From assembly GCF_025947185.1 (NCBI RefSeq), contig NZ_CP110001.1, positions 1,984,001 to 2,048,000 on the forward strand: 64,000 nucleotides of DNA, in the 5' to 3' direction. The translations under genes were made by a program, and so were the position numbers. The stretch comes from Flavobacterium sp. N2038. Its GTDB lineage: Bacteria; Bacteroidota; Bacteroidia; Flavobacteriales; Flavobacteriaceae. The notes below the pieces were generated by a model. It worked only from the letters and a program-made list of their open reading frames with translations. It had not been told where the DNA came from and did no database searches. The stretch's first letter is position 1, and every line of letters starts with the position of its first letter. Shown here one piece after another: positions 24,496 through 31,819 of the stretch.

Positions 24496-26304
24496 TTAAT
24501 TCTGTCTGGTTTGTTCTCCACTATTATTTTGTATTTCTTTTTGGGCATTTTTATTCAAATCACCTTCGGTGTAATGATTTAATCCTTGTTTGCTATTATC
24601 ATGTCTGTCTTTTTCTGTTGTTGACTTAAAATCCCCTTCAATATGCTCCATAAAATCTCCTGTTACATTCAGCGTACTATTACCTCCAACGCTAACATTA
24701 TGCATCATTCCAATTGTTGTTGACTTATCGATTCCAGCTTTTTCAGATATATTAGTTCCCGCTGTAAATGTGATACTTTCAGTTGCCTCAAAAATGATGT
24801 TTTTGGCTCTTATTGTTGCCGTTTCTGGAACGGTCAGGGTTGTACTTTTTGTTTCTTCATTCATATGCAATTCATTTCCACTCGGGTCAGAGAGCCAGAT
24901 ACCAGCTTTTTCGACAAACTTTAGCAATTGTCCAAAACGCATTCTTATGGCTTTTATCATATTCTGCGGGTCAAAGAATTCTGGTGTTGCCATCCCGTTA
25001 TATTGTGCTCCAATGACATAAGGGTTTTGGGCATTGCCTCCCTCAAAGCTCACCAATACTTCGTCATCTATCTCAGGTCTCCAATACGAACCTCTTCCTG
25101 AACCAGCATAATTTTGCACTACTCGTATCCACTGACTTGATTTGTTTCCTGCTGCCCAGTAAAACTCAACCTGTACGCGTCCGAGTCCTTCAGGATCGTT
25201 GTTGTCTTTTATCTTTGCCGGTTGGGTTTCTGCCCTGGCAAAAACTTTTGTATCGGTATAATACGGTGCCGAAACATCGGCAGGAATAGCTTTAAATTCG
25301 CAGGAATAATTACCGTGTACTTGGGAGTGGTGTGTTGCTTCTATGCAAATAAGTTGGTGCTCTACGGTTTGGTTGATAATGGTAAAAACCTGACCTAAAC
25401 CTAGAGGGAAGTAAGATATTCCGCTGTAGTACACACTGTTTGCATCGTTTCCGGCGGTCTGTAGTGTAACCATTTCGTTTATTTCGTCTTTGTTTTTCGC
25501 ATTATTGGTATAAGCGCCAATACTGAGTTCTGGCTGGGTAACTGTTGCCTGATTAAAACCTACAATAGAAGCAAAACTGTCTTTGCTTCCTACAGAAGTT
25601 CGTTGCGAAGAATTCCGGATACCCGAGGCATTATTATAATCATAACCTGCCAGCGAGATTTTATGTGCACTCATATTGGCCTGAATCTTAAAACTATGAA
25701 GAGAGGCCCCGTTTATTAATTTTATATTAGAAGTTTTGGTTTGTCCGAACTGCATGCGCATTCCGTCAAAATAAAGCCACTGGCCGTAACGCTGAGCCAG
25801 TCTTTTTATAAAATTAAAATTGGTTTCGTTGTACTGGGCCATAAAATTAAACTCTTTCATATAGGTTGATCTTATGGCATCTCTCTGGTAAAATTCAGTT
25901 GGACCTTCTGATAAAATATTCAGAACAATATCATCCAGACCTCTTTTAAGATAAGTTCTGGATTTTGGCATGTCATCCAATATAATAGTGTGACTTATTC
26001 CGCTTACGTGCAGGCCAACAGCGCTCCCATTTTGATCTACGGAAGTTAATCCGGTTATAATACCTTTACTCATTAGTTTGATTCCTGTCAGGCTTTTGAA
26101 GGTAAAAATGACTTCATCACCAAGATAACTTCGTATTGCTTTGGCCTGATCTTCCGGTTTTATAACTGCTTTACCGGTATATTGCCACACAAACGAAAAA
26201 TGATGATGATTAGCCATTTTTTGTGACAATTTTAAATCGTAGTAAATAACGTTTTGAGTAAAACTGCTTATCGCTATATGAACTTGTTCAGAAAAATGTG
26301 CCAT
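24496..26304 (-). CDS. VgrG-like type VI secretion spike protein
   Basis: A 602-residue Vgr family protein. The N-terminal gp27-like part includes SGISHTIILDDMPKSRTYLKRG, YNETNFNFIKRLAQRYGQWL and the Rhs/Vgr region about 150-340. The gp5-like OB domain (about 345-450) has DPEGLGRVQVEFYW and WIRVVQNYAGSGRGSYWRPE, and the tail is a repetitive beta-helix (TLTVPETATIRAKNIIFE onward). It forms the tip of a contractile injection machine. No other structural genes are in the window, so this is an orphan vgrG-effector island. Confidence 0.9.
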   Translation of the reverse strand: MAHFSEQVHIAISSFTQNVIYYDLKLSQKMANHHHFSFVWQYTGKAVIKPEDQAKAIRSYLGDEVIFTFKSLTGIKLMSKGIITGLTSVDQNGSAVGLHVSGISHTIILDDMPKSRTYLKRGLDDIVLNILSEGPTEFYQRDAIRSTYMKEFNFMAQYNETNFNFIKRLAQRYGQWLYFDGMRMQFGQTKTSNIKLINGASLHSFKIQANMSAHKISLAGYDYNNASGIRNSSQRTSVGSKDSFASIVGFNQATVTQPELSIGAYTNNAKNKDEINEMVTLQTAGNDANSVYYSGISYFPLGLGQVFTIINQTVEHQLICIEATHHSQVHGNYSCEFKAIPADVSAPYYTDTKVFARAETQPAKIKDNNDPEGLGRVQVEFYWAAGNKSSQWIRVVQNYAGSGRGSYWRPEIDDEVLVSFEGGNAQNPYVIGAQYNGMATPEFFDPQNMIKAIRMRFGQLLKFVEKAGIWLSDPSGNELHMNEETKSTTLTVPETATIRAKNIIFEATESITFTAGTNISEKAGIDKSTTIGMMHNVSVGGNSTLNVTGDFMEHIEGDFKSTTEKDRHDNSKQGLNHYTEGDLNKNAQKEIQNNSGEQTRQN

Positions 26305-26543
26305 AATTTTAATTTGTATTTTGATTAGTTTATTTAAAAGTATGCTTAAGAGATTTTTAAGACAACCTCAAAAAGACATTTAAATGCTAGAATAAGATTA
26401 TATGTGGGAAATATAAAGTTGATTCTATATAACAAGAATAATCATGCGAATAATAATTTCTATCTTTGCTTTCAACCTAAAGCATCAGAATTTTAAAAAC
26501 AAATAAAAAGTAAGTTATTTCTTTCTTTTTAAAGTGAAAATTA

Positions 26544-26551
26544 TATCTTTG
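26544..26551 (+). promoter_or_regulatory. promoter -7 element TATCTTTG
   Basis: A perfect TAnnTTTG match 5 bp before the first base of the structured leader, so transcription should begin at or just inside its closing stem. A second TATCTTTG lies upstream near 26460. Confidence 0.6.
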
Positions 26552-26555
26552 CAGA

Positions 26556-26696
26556 GCAAAAACATTACACCAAGGAGAAATCCTTAAAAATTATTTTTAA
26601 GTTTAATATAAGCGAACCCACGTTACGTTGAGGGTGCTAGTGATAGCCCTAATCTCATTCCTTGGAATGTTTTTGCACAACCGATCGTGGGTTTCG
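26556..26696 (+). ncRNA. structured 5' leader with predicted pseudoknot
   Basis: GCAAAAACATT (26556-26566) and CCAAGGA (26570-26576) pair perfectly with TCCTTGG and AATGTTTTTGC (26659-26676), an 18-bp stem with a 3-nt bulge. Inside is a hairpin with GCTA-GTGA-TAGC. CGAACCCACG (26613-26622) pairs with CGTGGGTTTCG (26686-26696) across the closing stem, giving a pseudoknot 22 nt before the ATG at 26719. AAGGA-GAAA-TCCTT (26572-26585) is a competing hairpin. It looks like a cis-regulatory RNA or riboswitch, but matches none I can name. Confidence 0.6.
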
Positions 26697-26718
26697 TGTG
26701 TTTAATATTTTCAGAACT

Positions 26719-26991
26719 ATGCAAAAAGAAAATCAAAAACCAACACATCGTGATGTAGTGCCATCCGTAATTAATTTCCTTTCAGATGAATTGTTTGAGG
26801 GAGATTACAAAGAACAGCCCATGTATTTGCAGGAAATCTTCGAGCTTTTAATGCATACAGAGTTTGGCGACGATATCAATTTAAGGCAGAAAATGCTGAG
26901 TTGTTTAAGAACCAGCCGCAATCTGGCAGAAACGCTGTCGCCATTTACAGATAAGCAGATTTATAAGGCTTGTGCCAGTATAAACAGCTAA
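26719..26991 (+). CDS. small conserved-type protein downstream of the structured RNA
   Basis: A 90-residue cytosolic protein, mainly helical: SVINFLSDELFEGDYKEQP, YLQEIFELLMHTEFGDD and a C-terminal LAETLSPFTDKQIYKAC. No domain recognised. The reading frame is open upstream to 26662, but that part overlaps the RNA stem, so the ATG at 26719 is preferred. Expression is probably set by the leader RNA that ends 22 nt before. Confidence 0.6.
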   Translation: MQKENQKPTHRDVVPSVINFLSDELFEGDYKEQPMYLQEIFELLMHTEFGDDINLRQKMLSCLRTSRNLAETLSPFTDKQIYKACASINS

Positions 26992-27011
26992 AACAAAACC
27001 ATTAAAAAACC

Positions 27012-27042
27012 AAACCCTGCAAATTGATATTTGCAGGGTTTT
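27012..27042. terminator. CCCTGCAAAT stem-loop terminator, copy 1
   Basis: AAACCCTGCAAAT and ATTTGCAGGGTTT pair over 13 bp with a 4-nt loop and a T tail, 20 bp past the stop at 26991. The same stem recurs at 27264, 33638 and 39593. Confidence 0.85.
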
Positions 27043-27065
27043 AATTTTGTAAATGTAAAATTCTT

Positions 27066-27073
27066 ACATTTGT
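27066..27073 (+). promoter_or_regulatory. promoter -7 element TACATTTG
   Basis: A perfect TAnnTTTG match 17 bp before the ATG of the 49-codon gene. The -33 region is weak. Confidence 0.4.
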
Positions 27074-27090
27074 TTTAGGATTTTTTGACA

Positions 27091-27240
27091 ATGAACTATA
27101 AAATATCATTTAAGGAAAGAGCTAAAATTAGCGAGGAACAACTAGCAAAACAGAAAGGAGTTACTTTAGAACAAGCAAGAGCACAGGCAAAATGGCTTAG
27201 TGAAGTAAGTACTTCTAAAGAAAAGAAGAAAAGAATTTAA
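27091..27240 (+). CDS. small basic protein (49 aa)
   Basis: A 49-codon frame: MNYKISFKERAKISEEQ..., Lys/Glu-rich, likely two helices, ending in a basic tail KEKKKRI. It has its own -7 element and is followed by a CCCGACAATA..TTTGCAGGG stem-loop (27264-27287). Too short for a family call; the order promoter, start, stop, stem-loop argues it is real. Confidence 0.5.
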   Translation: MNYKISFKERAKISEEQLAKQKGVTLEQARAQAKWLSEVSTSKEKKKRI

Positions 27241-27263
27241 ATTATCTCAATAAAAACTCAAAT

Positions 27264-27287
27264 CCCGACAATACCAATTTGCAGGGT
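27264..27287. terminator. CCCTGCAAAT-type stem-loop, copy 2 (diverged)
   Basis: CCCGACAATACCAATTTGCAGGG keeps the right arm of the family but the left arm has changed, so the hairpin is weakened. It follows the 49-codon gene. Confidence 0.5.
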
Positions 27288-27324
27288 TTGATTTAAGTAG
27301 AGCTTAAAAAAAATGACTTTTTAG

Positions 27325-28110
27325 TTAACCCTGTAATGGATATATAAACAATAACTGAAGACCTTTTTGAGCAGGAATAATTTTAAAAGTTCCGTTTATG
27401 CCTTCCATTCTTAAAGACATATTGCCCATGCCGTTTCCTTTTTGTGTGGTTTCAGATAATCCAATTCCGTTATCGGTAATCGTAATGCTGAAAGAATCTT
27501 CATTTTGGTCAAATTCAAGAAAAACCTCGTTTGCCTGGCTGTGTTTGTATATATTGTGAACGGCTTCTTTAACTGCCAGAAAAAGATTTCGTCTGGCTTT
27601 TACCGTTAAATTAGTTTCTTGCTCGGGAATGTTCGAATTGAAGTGCGAGTCGATATTGGTTTTGCTCAGGAAACGTTTGATGTACAAAGTGGTGTATTCT
27701 ATAAAATTACCAATGGTGTCATTTTGTGAGTTTAAACTCCAAAGAATTTCCCGCATGGCTAAATTCATATCTTCAGAAGTATTTATAATGGCTTCTAAAT
27801 CTTCAGAATAATTTTCCTGTGTCATTTTATATTTTAAGAACTCAGCCTGAAGTTTTATAGCCGAAATTCCCGCACCCAAATCGTCGTGCATATCTTGCGA
27901 AATGCGCTCTCTTTCGAGCTGGATGGCTTTTTGGCGTTCTAATTCTTTTTGCAGCAATTGGTTCTGGAATTCGCTTTCTTTTATTTGGTTTCTCTGCTGC
28001 TGAATGAGTTGTTTTTTGTTGTAGATAAAAATCATCATAATAATAAAGCACACAAATAGTAGCATTATCATCATGGCGATAATAAAGGTTAGTTTTATGG
28101 CTGGGTCCAT
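27325..28110 (-). CDS. NarL-type sensor histidine kinase
   Basis: A 261-residue kinase with one N-terminal membrane helix (about 8-28), a coiled coil (about 33-65), a HisKA_3 dimerisation and phospho-acceptor helix ERISQDMHDDLGAG with the phosphorylated His, and a HATPase domain with NLFLAVKEAVHNIYKHS and ITDNGIGLSETTQKGNGMGN. It has no periplasmic sensor domain, so input may come from the adjacent membrane protein, which it overlaps by 16 bp. Its partner is the LuxR-type regulator of the same operon. Confidence 0.92.
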   Translation of the reverse strand: MDPAIKLTFIIAMMIMLLFVCFIIMMIFIYNKKQLIQQQRNQIKESEFQNQLLQKELERQKAIQLERERISQDMHDDLGAGISAIKLQAEFLKYKMTQENYSEDLEAIINTSEDMNLAMREILWSLNSQNDTIGNFIEYTTLYIKRFLSKTNIDSHFNSNIPEQETNLTVKARRNLFLAVKEAVHNIYKHSQANEVFLEFDQNEDSFSITITDNGIGLSETTQKGNGMGNMSLRMEGINGTFKIIPAQKGLQLLFIYPLQG

Positions 28111-28757
28111 TGGTCTGATTTTTTTATGTTTTTGGAGATTGTCTCGTATTTAAGTAGTGCTTTAAAAAATAATAGATACATAATGCAATTGATAACAAAT
28201 TGAAATTCTATAAGTAAGTCTAAAAAAGAGTTGTCTTTAGTTTTTAAGAAGTATCTTGGAATAACTCTAAATATAAAAAAGCAGCTCCAGAGCAGTATAC
28301 CTGTTGAAATCCAAAAGTTTGGGTCATCTGTAATTTTAGTTTCAGATGGAGAATTTATTTTTTGATAAAACCACATCATCGTATATAAAATATAAAACAT
28401 TGGTAAAACGATGAATAATTCTGATTTTAAATCTTTTTCTAAAAACAGTGTTGAGATTAAAATATACATCAATGGAATTAATGATAATAAGCTGATTTTG
28501 TTTCTTAGATTTTTGTTGAATAGTCTGGAATAATAAAACAAAAAAAATAAAATGCAGAATACACTGTAAACAAAATAATGGAAACTATATTGGGAATTGG
28601 AATTTTGATAAAGAATTATCTCTGATATTAGTTCTACAAGAAAAGTAGCAAGAAGATATACAAACAAATAGTTCTGGCTAGAAAGGCTAAATTTTCTAAC
28701 CAAAACTATTGATTTAAAAAGGGTCAAAAGCAATATTATTTCATAGATGTAATTCAT
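28095..28757 (-). CDS. polytopic membrane protein of the two-component operon
   Basis: A 220-residue protein with about six hydrophobic helices (7-20, 30-47, 58-77, 85-103, 112-130 and 180-200). No catalytic motif. It overlaps the kinase gene by 16 bp and its own start overlaps the stop of the preceding gene (TAATG), so translation is coupled. It may be the sensory input for the kinase; this is inference from position. Not recognised as a named family. Confidence 0.6.
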   Translation of the reverse strand: MNYIYEIILLLTLFKSIVLVRKFSLSSQNYLFVYLLATFLVELISEIILYQNSNSQYSFHYFVYSVFCILFFLFYYSRLFNKNLRNKISLLSLIPLMYILISTLFLEKDLKSELFIVLPMFYILYTMMWFYQKINSPSETKITDDPNFWISTGILLWSCFFIFRVIPRYFLKTKDNSFLDLLIEFQFVINCIMYLLFFKALLKYETISKNIKKSDQWTQP

Positions 28758-29419
28758 TAAGGTTTAAGGTTTCCTAAATCGTAACCTTCGCTTTCACCAT
28801 AAAGGTCTTTCTTTTTATCAAATAAGGCATGAACACAAAAAGCAATTCTTTTATCTCTTTCTGTAAAACGTGCCGAAAGTTCATGATCTAGATTAGTAGG
28901 GGAATATTGAAACATATTAAATTTTAAAGCAGAAATAGTTGGATACTTTTCCCTCATTTCTTCTAAGTAAAGATTAATTTCTTCTAAGGAATATGAAATT
29001 AAGGTGTCTTTTTTATTGTCACGATGAGTAGGTAATTTCGCTCCTATACCATTCACAAAACCCTTTTTCATTGCTGTGAAATCTTTCGGTGTTATATGAT
29101 TATTTTCTAAGATATATAAAACATCATCATCAGCAAGATTTTTTGCTTTAATGTCACATTCTTCATTATCAGAAAAAGATAAACCCAGATTGAGAGAATC
29201 ACCTTTTTGAATGAGATAAAATTTGCAAAATGATTTTTTATTATTTTCTGAAAGTACCTTTTCAAATTTTTCTAAATCTAATAAAAAGGTTTCGGTTAAT
29301 CCTTCAATTCCAAGGCTTTTATAGTTGGCTATAAAAAGTTCTTCGATCTTTTTTTTAATTATTTTTTTAAAAAAGTCAATCTGATCAATTTTTTCTTGTT
29401 TTAATTTTTCTAGTTCCAT
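28757..29419 (-). CDS. cytosolic protein of the two-component operon, unknown
   Basis: A 220-residue soluble protein. The N-terminal quarter is a Lys/Glu coiled coil (about 2-60), followed by an alpha/beta part with LIQKGDSLNLGLSFSDNEEC and a C-terminal FNMFQYSPTNLDHELSARF. Not recognised. It starts 5 bp after the response-regulator gene ends and overlaps the next gene by one base, so it is co-expressed with the two-component pair. It could be an output or accessory protein. Confidence 0.55.
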   Translation of the reverse strand: MELEKLKQEKIDQIDFFKKIIKKKIEELFIANYKSLGIEGLTETFLLDLEKFEKVLSENNKKSFCKFYLIQKGDSLNLGLSFSDNEECDIKAKNLADDDVLYILENNHITPKDFTAMKKGFVNGIGAKLPTHRDNKKDTLISYSLEEINLYLEEMREKYPTISALKFNMFQYSPTNLDHELSARFTERDKRIAFCVHALFDKKKDLYGESEGYDLGNLKP

Positions 29420-29424
29420 GGTTT

Positions 29425-30054
29425 TTAGTTTTTGGTATTAAACTTATTAATAGCTTCAATTTTATTACTTACTTGTAATTTTCTGTAGATATTGCCAATG
29501 TGTTTTTTTATGGTGTCGATGGTTACATTTTTCTTATCGGCAATTTCTTTGTAGAGTAGTCCTTGCGCCAGCAGTTCGAGAACTTCTTTTTCGGTAACGG
29601 TAAGCAAAGCCAAACTTTGTACCTGTACTTTTGATTCCTGAAAATGCTGTAAAACGCGTTTTGCAATCGTAAAACTCATAGGTGCGCCTCCGTTATGAGC
29701 TTCTAGAATAGCCTGAATAATTTTATCGAGAGGATCACCTTTTACAAGATATCCGCTTGCACCTGCACGCAAGGCCGAAAAGATTTTTTCGTCGTTTTCG
29801 AAACTCGTACACATTATAAAATTTGTTCCCGGCATTGTTTCTGTCAGTTTAGAAACGATATCAATTCCTGATAAATCCTGCAGGTTTATATCCATTAAAA
29901 CTACGTCTGGTTCCAGATCTTCCAATTTTTGCAATGCGCTTTTACCATTAAAAAACTGAGCTGCGCATTCCATGTCTTCCTGAAAATCGATGATGTTCTT
30001 CAATGCCTGACTGTAATGTTTATCATCTTCTACTATGGCAACTCTTATTTTCAT
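29425..30054 (-). CDS. LuxR/NarL-family response regulator
   Basis: A 209-residue regulator. The receiver domain has acidic residues in IVEDDKHY, the phospho-acceptor Asp in VVLMDINLQD, Thr/Ser in IMCTSFE and Lys in GYLVKGDP. The C-terminal LuxR helix-turn-helix includes LTVTEKEVLELLAQGLLYKEIADKK. It is the first gene of the minus-strand operon and probably binds the two mirrored 24-bp sites upstream (30102-30205), thus controlling its own operon and the divergent 30263 gene. Confidence 0.93.
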   Translation of the reverse strand: MKIRVAIVEDDKHYSQALKNIIDFQEDMECAAQFFNGKSALQKLEDLEPDVVLMDINLQDLSGIDIVSKLTETMPGTNFIMCTSFENDEKIFSALRAGASGYLVKGDPLDKIIQAILEAHNGGAPMSFTIAKRVLQHFQESKVQVQSLALLTVTEKEVLELLAQGLLYKEIADKKNVTIDTIKKHIGNIYRKLQVSNKIEAINKFNTKN

Positions 30055-30101
30055 GTTGTTACATTTTCATTACAAAGTTGGGTAATAAGTATTTTGACCA
30101 C

Positions 30102-30205
30102 AATTACCCTTTTGGGTGATATTTTGAGATAAAGCTTAACGTGGATAAACTTACAAAAAAATAAGTGAGAATTATAAGAAAAAAATATCACCCAAAAGGG
30201 TAATT
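30102..30205. promoter_or_regulatory. mirrored pair of ACCCTTTTGGGT sites
   Basis: A 24-bp sequence centred on ATTACCCTTTTGGGTGAT (30102-30125) is repeated perfectly in inverted orientation at 30182-30205. Each copy has an ACCC/GGGT dyad around TTTT. A half site GGGTAAT lies at 30080. The pair sits between the response-regulator operon and the divergent 30263 gene, as expected of regulator binding sites. A hairpin in RNA is possible but the 56-bp gap and location favour DNA binding. Confidence 0.65.
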
Positions 30206-30262
30206 GATTGATATGCTGTTCTCAGGATACATTTGAAATGTTAACTAAAAACGTAGGAAATC

Positions 30263-31711
30263 ATGAAAACAGCCCTATTTATTTTTTATTTTTTATTTTT
30301 TGGATTTATTAGTTATGGCCAGGTAACTACCAAAAATATAATTATCGACTTGAATAAACCGCAGGTAGATATTCAAGCTTGCGAAGATTCATCCTGCAGA
30401 ACTTTTGCGAATATTAAGTGTAAATGTAAAGTTATAAGCAAAACTCAAAATACTGCTGAAACAGAACAAAGTGAACCTGAAAACGACAAAAATCCAACTT
30501 CAACCCCAAAGACAAAGCCTACTTCAAATTTAACTCCAGAGCCAGTAAAAAGTGCGGATACAATTTACGAATGCAAGAGAAAAAGTAAATGGCTTTCTAT
30601 ACAATCCAGGGATTTGCTTGCTATAAAATTGACTAATGGTAACCCTCTAAAATATACTTATAAAATTGATACCAAAAATCTCTCTTTTTTTAATGATAAA
30701 AATACAACCGCTGAGGAAGTAAAAAAAGAAGCGAAAAAGGTAGGTGACTCATTGAAAGTATCATTGGTCGATAATAAAGATAAAAAGCCTCTGAAAGACA
30801 TTCTCACCAATAATGAAGAATTAATTAAAAAGATTGATAATTTAAATATCGAAGTAGAAAGCTTGTATAAAATTTTAACTCAAAAAAACACTCTTCTTAA
30901 AGATGATTATGCTGAAAGAGGAGAATTTCTTAAAGCAGCAAAAGAAAATTTGAAAGCGAGCTATAGTTTATTAAATGACTTAGAACAATATAAAACTAAT
31001 TCTCAATATAAAAAGACTAACGAGAAATTGCTCCTAACAAAAGAAAAGGCAGAAAAAAGTGTCGATGGAATTATACAAAAATTCTATACCATAGATTTAG
31101 ATGTTCATACTTTACCAATTGATGTACAGGGAAAAAATATTGATGTTGTAGAATTTAAGCTGCACCGTTTTGATAAAACAACCAAAGAAGAGGATCTCAA
31201 TTTTGCTCCAAATCCTTATAATATCTGGATTAGAGGCGGTTTAAAAATCGATGTTAGTGCCGGACTATTTTTTACTTCGCTGTATGATGAAGAATATGAT
31301 AAAAGAGATGATCCAGCAATTCCGGACAACAAAATAATCACTCTAAAAAATAGTGGTGATTATGATATTGCATTTGGTACTACAATAAATACTTATATCC
31401 GTATGAATTCGTGGATAGTTCCCACACTTAATTTTGGAGCCGTATTGACCAAAAGTGAAAAGTTACAAGTGCTTTTTGGAGTTGGTGCCATATTAGGAAA
31501 ACAAGAACGTATTATTTTTTCCACAGGTGTTTCTATGGGAAAAGTAGATAGACTTGCAAATTCTTATTCAGATGGAGGTTCTTATAATTTAGGAACTTCT
31601 GGTGTTGTACCCACACAAAGCCAATTTGATTTTGGACACTTTTTCGGAGTGACATACAATTTAACCAAAGTAAAGAAAATCAGTCTTGATAAAGGAATTG
31701 AAGAAAATTGA
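30263..31711 (+). CDS. exported protein with coiled coil and C-terminal barrel-like region
   Basis: A 482-residue protein with signal peptide ending SYGQ (about residue 20). A Cys-containing segment (about 40-60), a Pro/Thr-rich linker (about 70-100), a Lys/Glu coiled coil (about 150-270) and a beta-rich C-terminal part (about 310-480) follow, the last with GGLKIDVSAGLFFTSLYD and VGAILGKQERIIFSTGVS. This suggests a periplasmic or outer-membrane protein. Not recognised. It is divergent from the response regulator, with the mirrored sites upstream. Confidence 0.55.
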   Translation: MKTALFIFYFLFFGFISYGQVTTKNIIIDLNKPQVDIQACEDSSCRTFANIKCKCKVISKTQNTAETEQSEPENDKNPTSTPKTKPTSNLTPEPVKSADTIYECKRKSKWLSIQSRDLLAIKLTNGNPLKYTYKIDTKNLSFFNDKNTTAEEVKKEAKKVGDSLKVSLVDNKDKKPLKDILTNNEELIKKIDNLNIEVESLYKILTQKNTLLKDDYAERGEFLKAAKENLKASYSLLNDLEQYKTNSQYKKTNEKLLLTKEKAEKSVDGIIQKFYTIDLDVHTLPIDVQGKNIDVVEFKLHRFDKTTKEEDLNFAPNPYNIWIRGGLKIDVSAGLFFTSLYDEEYDKRDDPAIPDNKIITLKNSGDYDIAFGTTINTYIRMNSWIVPTLNFGAVLTKSEKLQVLFGVGAILGKQERIIFSTGVSMGKVDRLANSYSDGGSYNLGTSGVVPTQSQFDFGHFFGVTYNLTKVKKISLDKGIEEN

Positions 31712-31819
31712 TAACTACAAGAAATTCTCAATTTCTTAAAACAAACACCACTAATTAAGTTATGTGCATCAGTTTTCAAAGTTGCACAAACAAAGTTTTA
31801 ATCATTAAAATCAATTGCT

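Noticed and set aside
26556..26696. 6S RNA or SRP RNA
   Set aside because: The long stem lacks the open central bubble of 6S and the GGAA-loop core of SRP RNA.
30102..30205. Mirrored repeats as a terminator hairpin
   Set aside because: The 56-bp loop, lack of a T tail and location upstream of two divergent genes argue against it.
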